DNA of 64,000 nt from Microglena sp. YARC (GCA_022414725.1 CM039462.1:59911029-59975028); one strand, 5' to 3'. Counted from the first letter of the stretch, positions 20,761 to 34,228 are shown. Numbers and translations: made by a program. Notes: generated from the letters alone by a model not told the origin.

Positions 20761-21611
20761 GCGCATTCAGATAGCGAATTTGGTTTGAACCATGGCTGCT
20801 ATTTGAAAGTCGGAAGAATGCGCATTGCTGCCAATGTATCTCAACTAACGCTCACCAACGAACATTTGTCTGCAGGTCTCACTCCTGCGACTGGTCTCGC
20901 GTCAGAACGCCTGGATGCTTATGACCTTGAGGCTGAAGACGATGTCGTTGATGAACAAGAAGCACAGCATGCTGGAGTTTCGTCAATTCGTACCTGAGGA
21001 ACTACTTCGTGGCCAACTGCACTTCCTTAGTAGCATATATATCTAGCTCTTCAATCACTAATTAGTATCATGTTTAACTATCTAAGGATTCATTCATTAT
21101 GGTGCTTTCAATTTCTGTAACAAAGATCGAAGAGTCCTGCTGTCCAAATATGCGCCCTCAGTCTTCAGTGCTTTACGAAAAAACAGATCTATTTGAACAT
21201 GGTTTGAGTCATGTTTGAAACAACCAACCTTGTTTCAAACGGATCTCAATCGGTAGGTTTGATGGCCGACTGATTCAAACAGGAAACAAAGATCGATTGA
21301 ATCAAGGTTATCTCCGATTGAATCCAAGAATGAATCAAACGAACAATTCAAACAGGATTTTCTTTGTTTCAAACGACCCTCAAAGAAGTACTAAATACCG
21401 ACGTCATGGCTCGAGCCAGCCAAATTGATGGCTGGAGCTATGTAACCAAGTTCAAAGTCAAGTACAAGTTCACAAAGTAGTCTGCCCAAGCTTGCTGAAA
21501 CGGTAACCGTAACTGTGCAAAGTCCAACCACCTGGAGTGGTCTCAAGCTGGATACTTAATCCGGATTGGCAAAGGGTCGCTTGCCAATACTTAAGGCGCT
21601 TACGGTACTTA
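20761..21611. other. No recognised gene; TTTGAATC-rich stretch
   Basis: 20770-21000 has an acidic open frame end (LEAEDDVVDEQEAQH) without family resemblance. 21180-21370 is dominated by GAAACAA/GATTGAATC words in both orientations. Nothing else seen. Confidence 0.35.
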
Positions 21612-22490
21612 CAAAGGGCAGTGTGTCCATGTACTGCTCAGCGACCTATACTAACCAAGGGCATTGTGTCCATGTACTGCTCTGTGACCTATACTAACCA
21701 AGGACCGTGTGTCCATGTACTGCTCAGCGACCTATACTTACCAAGGGCATTGTGTCCATGTACTGCTCTGTGACCTATACTAACCAAGGACCGTGTGTCC
21801 ATGTACTGCTCAGCGACCTATATTTACCAAGGGTAGTGTGTCCATGTACTGCTCAGCGACCTATACTAAGTACTAACCAAGGGCAGAGTGTCCATTTACT
21901 GCTCTGTGACCTATACTAACCAAGGACCGTGTGTCCATGTACTCCTCAGCCACCTATACTTACTCAGGGCATTGTGTCCATGTACTACTCAGCGACCTAT
22001 ACTTACCAAGGGTAGTGTGTCCATGTACTGCTCAGCGACCTATACTAACTAAGGGCAGTGTGTCCATGTACTGCTCTGTGACCTATACTAACCAAGGACC
22101 GTGTGTCCATGTACTGCTCAGCGACCTATACTTACTAAGGGTAGTGTGTCCATGTACTGCTCAGCGACCTATACTTACTAAGGGTAGTGTGTCCATGTAC
22201 TGCTCAGCGACCTATACTAACCAAGGGCATTGTGTCCATGTACTGCTCTGTGACCTATACTAACCAAGGACCTTGTGTCCATGTTCTGCTCAGCGACCTA
22301 TACTTACCAAGGGCATTGTGTCCATGTACTAATCAGCGGCCTATACTTACCAAGGGCAGTGTGTCCACTTACTGCTCAGTTACCGACACTAACTATAGGC
22401 AGTGTGCCCATGTACTAATCCACGACCTATACTAACCAAGTAAAGTTAGTGTGTCCATGTACGTCGGTGACCAGTGTGTCCCTTGCAAGC
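21612..22490. repeat. 43-bp minisatellite, about 20 units
   Basis: Unit: CCAAGGGCAGTGTGTCCATG then TACTGCTCAGCGACCTATACTAA, with two alternating forms (CTCAGCGACC and CTCTGTGACC) that suggest a higher-order arrangement. Single units lie near 350 and 14040. Confidence 0.9.
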
Positions 22491-23189
22491 GCTTGTTACA
22501 AGCCATTTGCATCACCAACATCTGTTCGCTAGATATAGATAACTAGGCCACAAACACCGTATTTTCACATTTGCAGGCTAGTGCCTTGTTACCGAGTGTT
22601 GGTCAACCCGTTTTTGGAATTGATGCATGAAAATATGCATCACATATTTTGTTTTTTTGTAGATACCAGTATGAGTATGATGCTATCAATTTGTTACTGC
22701 CGAAGACAATAGGCAGCTTTACAGCTGGAGGCGTGCGGCAAGACAGCTGGTGACAGCTGGAGGCGTGTGAGATCAGGTGGAGACACACTTGAATTCCTCA
22801 GGCCAAACTTTAGAGTTCGCCTGGGACACCATTGCATTTAAAAATGAGTGTTGGATCTTCTTCTTCAACTAGTCTTCAACAAAGTGCAAAACATGACAAA
22901 AATTAATTGATATTAAATGGATAACAAATATCATATGAAGGCAGAAACTCGAATCCATCATAGGGGCAGTTAGGCCATCTGTAAGGTAGATAGATGCCCT
23001 CTTTTCCCAAGCCAAGGGCAGACCGCCGTTGTCAATACTCTTGGGGCATGCATGCATATCCATATGGAGCATGCATGGAGCATGCAAATACAATACATGT
23101 GTAAGGTAAGTAACCAGGTGGGAGTTTGAGTTTCAGGGAGCATGTGTTCAATGGGTAACTGATCGACAACACAACGTAGGTTGACAGAC
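22491..23189. other. No recognised gene
   Basis: Unique-looking sequence with short frames on both strands and no domain. The minus-strand frames at 22869-23203 have no resemblance that I can name. Confidence 0.3.
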
Positions 23190-25440
23190 AAGCAATGGTG
23201 CACAAATTCTCATGCAGTCAACCCTAAACCATACCGCACACCATATATAACAAATCACACAAGCACGTACACACACAAGCAAGTAAGCACGTACACACAC
23301 AAGCAAGTAAGCACTCATACATGCCAAGGGGGACCGGCCGACGCACCTTGTTCAACCTTGGAGCAGCTAGCAGGCCAGCAGGGAAGGACATGCGTGTGTA
23401 CGTATACATACAGGGGCATACATGGTCAAGCACTCATACAGCAACACAACTATTGACTAATCACACAAGCAAGTAAGCACACAAGGCGGAAACCCACTAG
23501 TGGGCAAGCAATATGATGAGGCCTATGTACGTATGACTACGAACGTCATGTGCTTCACGCTACCATGTATGCAATGTGACCCCCCAGACACGCCAATGAT
23601 CCTAAAGACCTCAGGCGCCCCAGGGATAACCGGCAGGCCACACGTACACGCATGCAGGTTCATGGAAATGACAATTCATCATATATACAGCAGCCAAACA
23701 TGTCACCAGCACACTGCTAGGAAGTACCCGCAGAATGTCACACATACATGCCAAGGGGGACCGGCCGACGCACCTTGTTCAACCTTGGAGCAGCTAGCAG
23801 GCCAGGGAAGGGCATGCGTGTGTACGTATACATACAGGGGCATACATGGTCAAGCACTCATACAGCAACACAACTATTAACTAATCACACAAGCAAGTAA
23901 GCACACAAGGCGGAAACCCACTAGTGGGCAAGCAATATGATGAGGCCTATGTACGTATGACTAAGAACGTCATGTGCTTCACGCTACCACGTATGCAATG
24001 TGACCCCCCAGACACGCCAATGATCCCAAAGACCTCAGGCGCCCAAGGGATAACCGGCAGGCCACACGTACACGCATGCAGGTTCATGGAAATGACAATT
24101 CATCATATATACAGCAGCCAAACATGTCACCAGCACACTGCTAGGAAGTACCCGCAGAATGTCACACATACATGCCAAGGGGGACCGGCCGACGCACCTT
24201 GTTCAACCTTGGAGCAGCTAGCAGGCCAGGGAAGGGCATGCGTGTGTACGTATACATACAGGGGCATACATGGTCAAGCACTCATACAGCAACACAACTA
24301 TTAACTAATCACACAAGCAAGTAAGCACACAAGGCGGAAACCCACTAGTGGGCAAGCAATATGATGAGGCCTATGTACGTATGACTAAGAACGTCATGTG
24401 CTTCACGCTACCACGTATGCAATGTGACCCCCCAGACACGCCAATGATCCCAAAGACCTCAGGCGCCCCAAGGGATAACCGGCAGGCCACACGTACACGC
24501 ATTGCAGGTTCATGGAAATGACAATTCATCATATATACAGCAAGCAAACATGTCACCAGCACACTGCTAGGAAGTACCCGCAGAATGTCACACATACATG
24601 CCAAGGGGACCGGCCGACGCACCTTGTTCAACCTTGGAGCAGCTAGCAGGCCAGGGAAGGGCATGCGTGTGTACGTATACATACAGGGGCATACATGGTC
24701 AAGCACTCATACAGCAACACAACTATTAACTAATCACACAAGCAAGTAAGCACACAAGGCGGAAACCCACTAGTGGGCAAGCAATATGATGAGGCCTATG
24801 TACGTATGACTAAGAACGTCATGTGCTTCACGCTACCACGTATGCAATGTGACCCCCCAGACACGCCAATGATCCTAAAGACCTCAGGCGCCCCAGGGAT
24901 AACCGGCAGGCCACACGTACACGCATGCAGGTTCATGGAAATGACAATTCATCATATATACAGCAGCCAAACATGTCACCAGCACACTGCTAGGAAGTAC
25001 CCGCAGAATGTCACACATACATGCCAAGGGGGACCGGCCGAACGCACCTTGTTCAACCTTGGAGCAGCTAGCAGGCCAGGAAGGGCATGCGTGGTGTACG
25101 TATACATACAGGGGCATACATGGTCAAGCACTCATACAGCAACACAACTATTAACTAATCACACAAGCAAGTAAGCACACAAGGCGGAAACCCACTAGTG
25201 GGCAAGCAATATGATGAGCCTATGTACGTATGGACTACGAACGTCATGTGCTTCACGCTACCATGTATGCAATGTGACCCCCCAGACACGCCAATGATCC
25301 TAAAGACCTCAGGCGCCCCAGGGATAACCGGCAGGCCACACGTACACGCATGCAGGTTCATGGAAATGACAATTCATCATATATACAGCAGCCAAACATG
25401 TCACCAGCACACAACTATTCACTAATCAAACAAGCAAGTA
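23190..25440. repeat. 424-425-bp satellite, about five units
   Basis: GTGGGCAAGCAATATGATGA recurs at about 23499, 23923, 24348, 24772 and 25197. The units are nearly identical. The outer units are partial: the first lacks the CACGCCAATGATCC half, and the last stops after CACCAGCACACAAC. Open frames of up to 133 codons repeat with the unit, but the unit length is not a multiple of three and indels change the frames, so these are not genes. Confidence 0.9.
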
Positions 25441-26453
25441 AGCACGCCATGCAGCAACACAAGGCAACCGAAAATGTGTGGGCGCACTACTTGCCTTTCT
25501 GAACTCATTTGCAACAGAGTTTGCGCACTTCCAGCGTTTGGCGTGGTTCCGGATCTGCAAGTCAATTGAGTAAGAGTAGCATGATTAAGAAGACAAGATC
25601 AATGTGTGCCAAGCAAGGACAGTCAAAGTCCCCCCCCCTGCCCTCCCCCCCCTCATACACACACACAAACAAGTACTACTAGCCCCCGCCATATCTACCT
25701 GCCAGGCGTATCTGAACTAAAGGAATCCCCCCCCTACCCCCTCCTCCCCCCCCTTTTTATCAACTCAGACCCCATCTCTTTCACCCCCCCCCCCCCTCCC
25801 CCCATCTCTTTCATCCCTCTCACATCTCTTTCATCCCACCCCCATCTCTTTCACCCCCACCCCATCTCTTTCATCCCACCCCCCATCTCTTTCATCCCAC
25901 CCCCTTCTGTTTCATCCCCATACCCCCACACCAACCCCCCACCCACCACCAACCCCAACCCCCTCCCTTGATCATCTCAGACCCACCCACACAACGCACG
26001 CAGCCCCCTCACAGGTCGACGCACAATCCGCATACGGCCAGGGTTGCACGCGCAGGGCAGGAACGCGCAAATTGGAAGCTATTCACGACGGTGGTCAACA
26101 CCTACCTGGATATCAGGAGGACAATGCTTCATCCCAATACGGGGACTCGCAGTACTTTGTGGCTGCGGAAGGTGGGATGGTTAGGTTAGCTAAGAGAGCT
26201 GGACTGGCGCCACTGACGCAATGGCGCTAGGTGCAAGGGTCAGCGCGATAAAATCAATGCATGGCGTCAACGAACAACAACCTCTGGTTTTTTGAGGGCG
26301 GTACCGTTAGCGCGAAGCATCTTTGAAGTTCGGACTGAGGAGCCTGAGTTCGTTGGCTGGTCGTAATGTGTGCAAAGCCTGGCAGCCGCTAGATTTATTG
26401 GCAAGGAGCAGGTGAGCACGACAGGATTTTGAATTTGAAAGATGTACATGTAC

Positions 26454-26455
<2 letters not shown>
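25441..26455. other. Non-coding with pyrimidine-rich minisatellite (25730-25960)
   Basis: CCCATCTCTTTCATCCCAC-type units of about 20 bp are repeated seven or more times between C-runs. The rest (26000-26455) shows no gene. Confidence 0.5.
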
Positions 26456-26520
<65 letters not shown>

Positions 26521-26560
26521 TCTCTCTCTCTCTCTCTCATTCTCTCTTTCTCTCGTACTT
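26456..26560. repeat. (CT)n microsatellite
   Basis: About 100 bases of CT repeats with two or three interruptions. The Ser/Leu and Arg/Glu frames across it are artefacts. Confidence 0.95.
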
Positions 26561-26639
26561 ACTGAAACGCTCCCCGGTATCCTTGCTTCCTTTCTTTCAT
26601 GGCATTGCGACTAACTAGAAAGGCCGTTATGCTTTTGAG

Positions 26640-27140
26640 CGCTGTGGGCGAAGCGCTCACGAGTCAACAGGCAGACGAGCATTTATAATTTGCGGTAGCT
26701 GCTCTTGCGAGCGAGCTCCAGGGTAAGCAGTGATGCTTGCAGTACACGCAAGTGCGTTTTGTGAGTTGAAGCCAGCGCTAGACAGCATGCGCCCGGAAAT
26801 GCCACCTAAGGGCGCTGCGCTCCAGCAACTAACTAATTGAGTTTGTGCACGATGGGCGGGGTAAAGTTTACTGCGCCCTAACTCCGGCCTGCACAAACGG
26901 CACACATGGTGAAAGCGAGCTCCTCCATGGTAAGCATTCGATATAGCTCCCTGCTTGGCTGCTCGCTGATGCTGATGCTCCGCGGATTTCGATTTAGCGG
27001 ATTTGTGTGTCGAAGCCAGCGATTTACAGCATGCGCGGGAAGATAAGTCGGGATGAGCCGGGATGAAGTCTGTCGTCTGCCTGCGCGGGATGATAAGTCG
27101 GGATGAGCCGGGGTGAAGTCTGTCGTCTGCCTGCGATTCT
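26640..27140. repeat. Locally duplicated sequence incl. a 56-bp tandem pair
   Basis: GATAAGTCGGGATGAGCCGG plus GATGAAGTCTGTCGTCTGCCTGCG occurs twice in tandem (about 27042-27137). GAGCTCC..GGTAAGCA and GAAGCCAGCG..ACAGCATGCGC recur at about 26714-26790 and 26920-27035. Confidence 0.6.
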
Positions 27141-27579
27141 GACAGGGAAATCCTAGGCTGGCAGTTGCTTTCCCTTGTGACCCTGCATAGGAATGTCGCG
27201 TTATGGCATATCGCGATGCAAGACGCAACATAAAGTAAGATAACTGGTTTTAACCTGTGTGAACTTGTGTTTACGCTTATCTAGGGGTGGGGTCGAGTAG
27301 TTTGACCCTTTTGAGGTGTCGTGGAGGGAGAATAACGTTTGATAATTTAAGCTAACTTGGTTTAACCTGCTTAGCTTGTATTTAACTCGCTTTAATGTCA
27401 TATAACGTCGTTTAATGTCGTTTAACGTCCAAACCTGTTTCCATAGTGTCGGGTACTTGGGCTTTGACCCTGCCCTTTGTAATTGTTCGTTGTGTTCTCC
27501 TTTGATTGTTCTCTTTCCCGCTCTGACAGGTTATCTTGCCCATCACAGTGAACAACTCCGGAAGAGATTTTAGTTCTCG
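27141..27579 (+). other. Putative leader/5' LTR remnant of the plus-strand Copia element
   Basis: TTTAA/TTAACG-rich sequence running directly into the Copia gag frame; partly shared in inverted form with 9780-9950. LTR boundaries cannot be set because the 3' end of the element is lost. Confidence 0.35.
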
Positions 27580-29396
27580 ATGTATTCCTACACGAAGGAC
27601 ATCGAGAAGCTCAAGGTAGATAAGTCGAATATCCAACCTTGGACTTTTGCCATTGAGCTGGCCCTCTCGCACTCTGGTACTCAGAGCGTTCTCCAGCCCA
27701 GGGAGCAGAAGGGCAAACACTGGACGCGCAGACCCGCGCCTTCAAGGACAGACCTTCGAACCCCCCCAGGCCACAGCCTAAACCTGGGGCCATATGCGAA
27801 TAAGCGCTCTACCGCTGGAGCTGGAGTTCCCATCGTGGTGGAGGTCGGCAGGAAGGTATTGGGGTGTGACTCTGCTAGCTTTTTCTCGAGCAGCAGGAGG
27901 TCACCCTACCCGGGTGAGTCAGTTTCAGTCGTGAAGCAATCGGCCCAAAGTATAGCTGTCGCGATTTTGCCCGCTAGTGACTCTGACGAGGAGGAGGTTT
28001 TTGCCATTTCTGCTGATCTGAGTATGGAAGAGGTCCAGGCCGCGATTCAACAAATGAATGCGCGTAGGGTAGTAGTTTCTGCTGCGCGAAAACTTAGGAT
28101 TGCTGAGGCTTTCTGTCGCGAAACAGGCTGCCATTGAGAGGGAGTTATTTGCTCTCTTAGAGCAGACTAAGAGGGAATCGGAGGAGGCAGCAGCATTAGA
28201 CGCTGATCAGGTGGGATCGGAGGTTTCTGACGTAGTCCTAGAAAGGATTATCGACAGAAGCACTCAGGCGTATAGGGACTTAGACGAGAAAGCGCGATCG
28301 ATTATGTTGAGTTCGGTCTGCCACGCCTTGCAGTATGAGTTATCTCACTACGCCACAGCCCAAGAGATTTTTTGATGTAGTCTCTGACTGGGAGGAGGAA
28401 TCCAGGGCCTCCACTGCCCCTCAACTTCGAGTACAGTTCTCGAAGATAGAAATGACAGCGGCCCAGAGGCCGAGTGACTATTTTTCTTGCTTGCAAACAA
28501 CTGTGCGAGAAGCTTGAGAGTGCTGGGTGTGAAGTTACGGAATCCGAATCTGTGCAGTGCATGATTAATGGGGCGGTCCATGAGCGCTTCAATATTCTGC
28601 GTTCGCCACTATGCGCACGTTCCTGTCGGAACCTTGGAATTCTGGGAGGTTACTCGTAGATTTTGTCAGTGAAGACACTTCGCATATGACTTTGCCTGAA
28701 GCCCACCCTTCCTACCACCTTACTTACTCAAACACCCTGCTGCCCTGCCTGCATACGCTGCGATGGGACTCCCTGCTGCTGGACGTGGTGGAGCTGCTGA
28801 AAGAGTGGAGCCGCTGCTGCCGTTGGTACTGGCCGAGGTCCGCGGTAGAGGTCGCGGTGGAGGTGGTGGATCTACAATCTGCTCCTTCTGCCGCAACCCC
28901 GGCCATACTGACGCAGTCTGCTGGAAGAAGCACCATGACCAGGCACCTGCTGTTGGAAGTGGGTTGCTTTCAAGCCACGGTACACCGTCCCCAAAGCTGA
29001 GTATGAAGCTCTGCTTGCTCTTTGCACCATATGACCTTTCCCAGGCCCATAACTAGGAACCCGGCCCTATCCTGCTAGCTTTGCAACACGAAGTGGGCAA
29101 AGAAACGATTAGTGGATGCTAGGGATGTCGTGTGGTATTTAGACTCAGGAGCTGGCATCTCTATAACAGGCTCCAGGCATTTGTTCACCAACTTCGTGCC
29201 TTCCAATAGTGCACCATCTGTGAGGTTTGGTGACGGTGTAGTCAAACAGGCCGTGGGTTCGGGGACTATCATCTTATGTGGGGATCAGCTTCATCAGCCT
29301 ATCACACTTCAGAATGTCTTACTTATTCCAGGATGCCCTGTAAACCTTCTGTCGGTACATTGCCACCGCAAAGTCGCAAGACTGTAATGTTTACTT
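27580..29396 (+). pseudogene. Copia gag and protease, frame-broken (plus strand)
   Basis: The gag start at 27580 reads into VDKSNIQPWTFAIELALS, the usual Copia gag opening (substrate-like N..W...L). Pieces then continue in shifting frames (27580-28137, 28100-28375, 28335-28660). A CCHC zinc knuckle CSFCRNPGHTDAVC lies at 28880-28921. The aspartic protease follows at 29112-29387 with WYLDSGAGISITG (catalytic DSG) and the NLLSV end. Gag would package the element RNA and protease would process the polyprotein. Reading stops where a second Copia element begins at 29413. It is non-functional: at least four frame changes. The element resumes with integrase at about 34573. Confidence 0.75.
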
Positions 29397-29412
29397 TTAC
29401 TTGCTAACCTGT

Positions 29413-29741
29413 TATCAGCGATTGAAATCACTCCGGTAGAGTGGACAGTAGATTTAAAGCAGCGGAACAACGCACCAAATCTATACACGGAGACAAGGAT
29501 AACGTTTACAGACACAGGAGACCCAGAAAGGGGCACCTGGTGAAAGGAGGCGGTAGACAGGAACCTAAACAGGGTACAGATCAGGACGGAGACGTAGGTG
29601 ACAAGAAGCTGCCACTGAGTCATCTCAAGATGACTCAGTCCCACGGGAAGCTGGCTCAGGAGAGCCGATAGTTCTATCTAGGGAGTACATAAGTAGTTCA
29701 CAGTCATAAAACGCGTGAGAGCACCGCTATACATGCTGATA
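29413..29741 (-). repeat. 3' LTR of the nested Copia
   Basis: About 85-90% like 34229-34567 by eye, with several indels. It contains a GAGTCATCTCAAGATGACTC palindrome (29617-29636) also present in the other LTR. Confidence 0.7.
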
Positions 29742-30036
29742 CTCCACCTATGACACAGGTGACATTACAATAGTACTACTCCATCTATGGCACTGGTGAC
29801 ATAGAACTATATGTAACAAATTAAAAAAAAAAAAAAAAAAAAAATCAAAGAACTCCGGAAAAAAAAATCCGAGAAGAAACTTCCAAATGAAACCCGAAGG
29901 GTGTAAGGGAAGGTATGAAGCAAGGCAAAGAACCAAAAAAATGCCAAGTGGGATATAAGAGGACAACTATGTAATAATCAAAGTCGGGTAACAACGGTAT
30001 AGAAAACCCGATCCGGGAATAGGAACCTAATGCCAA

Positions 30037-31885
30037 TCAATGATAACTTAAAGAAACTCTAAAATGTAACCAAAGAAACCTTAAAATGTACAAAAATTCC
30101 AGAAATACATGTAACCAAAATTCTAGAATACATGTAACAAAAAAAAAATGGTTTAAGGAGAAGCAGTCATTTCCAAACATGCGAATGAAACGCCAGAACA
30201 CCATAGGATCAAGGGGCTTGGTGAAGGGGTCAGCACAGTTGTCCTTAGTGTTAACATAGGCAACATCCACCTGGCCATCCTCCACCAGCTCCTGGATATA
30301 GTGATGGATGACATCAATGTGCTTGTTGCGAGGGAGCAGCTGACAGTCATTGGCCCAGCTCAAGGACCCCAAGTTGTCACCTTGAATGATGTGACCAGGT
30401 CACAAGGCAGCCCTAGATCAATTCTCAACTTTTTTCAACCATTGCACCTCCCTGGCAGTCTGAGACAGGGCCTGATACTCAGCCTCACTGGAGCTTAACA
30501 GCAACAGTGGGTTGCCTTTTGCTCATCCAGTTCACAAGGCAGCCTCCAGCAAGCACAGCATAGCCAGTCTGAGATCTCCTGTCAGACCCATCATCAGCAA
30601 AGGATGAGTCACTAAAGACAGTAAAAGAGAAACCAGGGCTGTGAGTGTAAGTGAGGCCCAGATGGGAATGTTCTCTCAAATACAAAAGCAAGCGCTTGGC
30701 TGCAGCCCACAGGGGGGCAGTGGGTTGAGCAGAAAACCTGGACAGGTAGCTTACAGCAAAAGAAATATCAGGCCTTGTGCAAGTAGCCAGGTACAGCAAA
30801 GCCCCACAAGAGGAGAGGTACTGGCTATTAGAGGTCAGAGGTTCTCCAGGAGGATCAGTGACAGTGCACTTGGACATGGAATACTGAAAACTTGGCTTGG
30901 TAGCAGCAGTGAGACCAAACTGCTCCACCAGCTCAACAATGTAGGAGTGCTGGGAGAGGTCGATCTTAACACACCTGCCGTCAGAATCAAGTGTACAAGT
31001 CATGTCCAATGAAAGGAACTGGACAGGTACACCCATTTCCTTGACTTCCCACCCAGCTGCTTCCATAGCCTTGATCAGCAAGGCATACCTATGCAGCTCA
31101 CTAAAAGCACAGATAAAAGTCATCCACATAGGTCAGGACATAGCTCCACCCACCAGTAGAATCCCTCCTGAAATACAGAGCAGGTTCAGCTTTGCACACA
31201 TGGTAAAACCGTGGGCAACCAAAACCTGCTTTACATCTTTGCTCCAAGCCCTGGGTGCCTGCTTCAAACCATAAAGAGATTTAATTAGCTTGCACACAAG
31301 CGGAAACATTGTCAGGACCAAGTTCATGAAAGCCCTCAGGCTGGTAGCAGAACAGGTCCAGACCAGGTTTCCAGCTTGGCATTCAAGAATGCAGTCTTGA
31401 TGTCCAGCTGCCTCACAAACATTTTTCTATGAGTGATGGCAGCAAGGAGCACACGAAGACCTGCTTTAGAGGAGACGGGGGCATATATACATCATGGTAG
31501 TCCAGCCCAGGACGTTGCAGAAAACCACGAACTACAAAACGAGCTTTAAAAAAACGCAAAGAACCATCAGCCCCATGTTTCTTTGACAAATAACCATCTG
31601 CCAGATAGAATCCTCTGCCTAGGAGGCTTGTGGAGTGAGGACCCAAGTGCCAATGAGCATGGAGGGAGGCCATCTCATCCTTCATAGCCTGCAGCCAGAG
31701 ATTCTCTGTCTGGGTTGGTAGGTAACATTGCAGCTTTATAAGAGAGTTTCAGTAGAGGTAGAAATAAAAGCCCCCACGTACAAGCAGTGTACTTGTACAT
31801 GGGCAGCGGGGATATCAAAGCAGTTATCAGCAGTAACGCGGTAATAAAGCCCCCATCGCAGCACTCATGCGTGGTTTGGAACAAG
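30037..31885 (-). pseudogene. Reverse transcriptase/RNase H of the nested Copia, broken
   Basis: Minus-strand pieces read, in protein order: an RT N-terminal lead-in with AAMLPTNPDRESLAAGYEG then MKDEMASLHAHW (31885-31650), RFVVRGFLQRPGLDYHDVY (about 31500), KLIKSLYGLKQAPRAWS (about 31260), a long RT-thumb/RNase H segment (31129-30485) with SYLSRFSAQPT, DSSFADD and SQTGYAVLAGG, and a C-terminal segment (30372-30037) with HIDVIHHYIQELVEDG and the Copia signature NTKDNCADPFTKPL. At least four frame breaks. The YVDD block falls in a break near 31130. Upstream integrase and gag are not recognisable. Confidence 0.75.
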
Positions 31886-34228
31886 GCCGGCCTCCTTTGC
31901 CTCTAAAATCGTCGAAGCCTGGGTACAACCTGGAAACACCCCAGCCATACGCAGTATCTGACCCGGACCAGTGTTCGAGGTCATCACTTCACATCATCTG
32001 TGACGCCACATCGTCGCAATGCCTGGTCCGGTATAAACCACCAGGTATATAGCAGGGGGTGAAGTGATCAACAAACTCCCGGCGAGCTATCCGAATAGTG
32101 TGGACGGGGGGTGGCGACTAGTGGGCAGTGGAACCTGTACTAGTTCCACTATGACCCCGAGGCTGTCCTAATCCTACGACTTCACCGACGAAACGTGGCG
32201 GCAGAGGAAGGCCGGCGACCCCCTGAGATTCGAATAAATTAGAAGCTTGAAGGAAACATCAGACTCCCCCTGGCCCAATGCCGCCGCACGCGATGCAGCA
32301 CCATCATTACCTGGCCCCTGGGACGCATCGTCATCCCATGACCAGTAAAGCGGTCAACAATCGGGGTTGGTAAAGGGCCCAGGACATTGTCAGTAGTATC
32401 AAGCCCTTTACCGGATGATAGCGAGGGGGTGCCCCGAGAAAAATACTGAGATCCATCATAGGGAAAAAGCCCAGGGATACAGTATAGCTAAACTGTTCAT
32501 AGAAGAGCACATCACGACTCTCTCCACCTGGCGCAACTTCGGAAACCCAAACAAAATAACCTTACTCACCAGAGAATACCCAACCAGTCTACCAGATAAG
32601 CCCCTTTTCGTTCAAGCTTATTGCGCTTCTTCCCATGTCACTAAGGTCATAGCATGGTGCACGACACGCTCAATAACGATACTCAGGTAGAACCCAAAGA
32701 ACAAACTCGTATAAGAGTCTTGTCACCCTGATTCGGGCAGCCGGTTACGTAGATAACACACTCGCACTCTGCTGAGCAATGTATATCCATCAATAATTCA
32801 TCACAGCCCAACCGATTCTAACCACGCCTCTATACCACTTAAACTAAAAAATCCTATAGCCCTATCAGAACTCAAAGACTTGAAACCCAAAACTCACGCT
32901 AGCTAAGGCATACAACCTAAGGGGGGAACCAGGGCACAGGAAAACAAAGTAGCAACCACTGTGTCGAACCACGGAACGCACCCAGGGTCACAAGGAGCCT
33001 AAGAGAGAAAATATCCACCAAGATATCATGGCCAACAGATCGTCCACGGCCGTCTGGTCTAGGGCCAGGAACGGCGTCCACTTCGGCCTTGTAGCATGGG
33101 CGAAGTCCCGGCGCTGCGAGACCTGGGATCCACAGAAAGTGGGGAAAGCGTTAGGCGCGAAAGGCCTAGAGATTTGAATGGTATGGGAAAAAGTGAGACG
33201 AGGATGAAGTGCAGACAGTCGCACCTGGTGCAGAAGAATCGCACCAATGTTGGTGAGGATCATGAAAACGCAAATCGCCGTTTAAGGGCAGAATTCGAAA
33301 ATTTATCGCTAGGCCGTATGCGAAGAGCAGAGCCGAGCATGTAAAAAGCGGTCAACTAAATATCCCGCCCACTTGTCGCCATTTCATCAATTTAACACCA
33401 AGTGTCCTCGCCCTCTATGGCTCGACTCACCCGGTTGGATGTCCGGTAGAGGGAGCAGCACCCGAGTCGTGCTGACCATCCACCGTACCCCCCCCCCCCC
33501 ATGCTTCCTACCGCACTTATGTGTTCTCAGGGGGGGGGGAGGGGAACACCAGTGAATCATCCAGGCGTTAGTCCGTCTCCTCCCTCTGGCGAACCCTACG
33601 TGCGAGTGCCGGCGATTCCGCCAGCTTGATTGAAAAAATTCTCCAGAAGGTTAGCACAGAGCCACTAGACGCGCAAGCTCATGCCAGTAGCCAACAGTCG
33701 GCTGGGGCAGAGCAAGGGGGGCACAGACGACGTAGACATCAGCAGGGAGCTTGGTCGGAACTTGGCAAACTCCGGTATGCAGGCAGGCCTCAAACACCGG
33801 AGAAAGGTGTATGCGACGTCAGGGACGAGCAGATGAAGACGGGGTATCTCCACCGATGTCCAGGCTTAGTCGCCGACTTGAGTCTGCACGTCACAGTCAT
33901 CTACGACAGACGGGAGGAGGCGACAGACGGCAGGGGAGGAAAGGAAGAGAAGATGAGGAGATGACCGGGGGGGGTTACTTCCACGATGGCGGAAAGGATC
34001 CTCCTCTCCGCGGCAGCAGAGGCCGCTGGCGCGCAGTCGTCTAGCCAATCTAGAGGAACCTGCACCCCGTCGGGAGGATTCGGTCGCATCCATTGCTCAC
34101 CGAATGACACTGCGGATCCCACGAGCCATGAAACACCATTTAGTTTGGTAAGTTTCACAAGCGCCGGCAGGAGACCCTCGGCGGAGTTGCATTATCTAAA
34201 GCAGTGGTGTGTGAGGAGCCCAGTAACC
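31886..34228. other. Unassigned interior of the nested Copia
   Basis: This 2.3-kb stretch sits where gag, protease and integrase would be expected on the minus strand, but no zinc knuckle, DSG or integrase motif was recognised. G9 and C10 runs flank 33490-33540. It may be a further insertion or strongly decayed coding DNA. Confidence 0.4.

Noticed and set aside
21612..22490. Regular short repeats considered as a CRISPR array
   Set aside because: Units are contiguous at about 43 bp with no unique spacers, and the context is eukaryotic.
23500..25174. Repeated 126-133-codon frames in the 424-bp satellite
   Set aside because: They recur only because the satellite repeats; indels between units change the frame ends and no domain is seen.
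26307..26614. Arg/Glu and Ser/Leu frames over the CT repeat
   Set aside because: Direct translation of a dinucleotide repeat.
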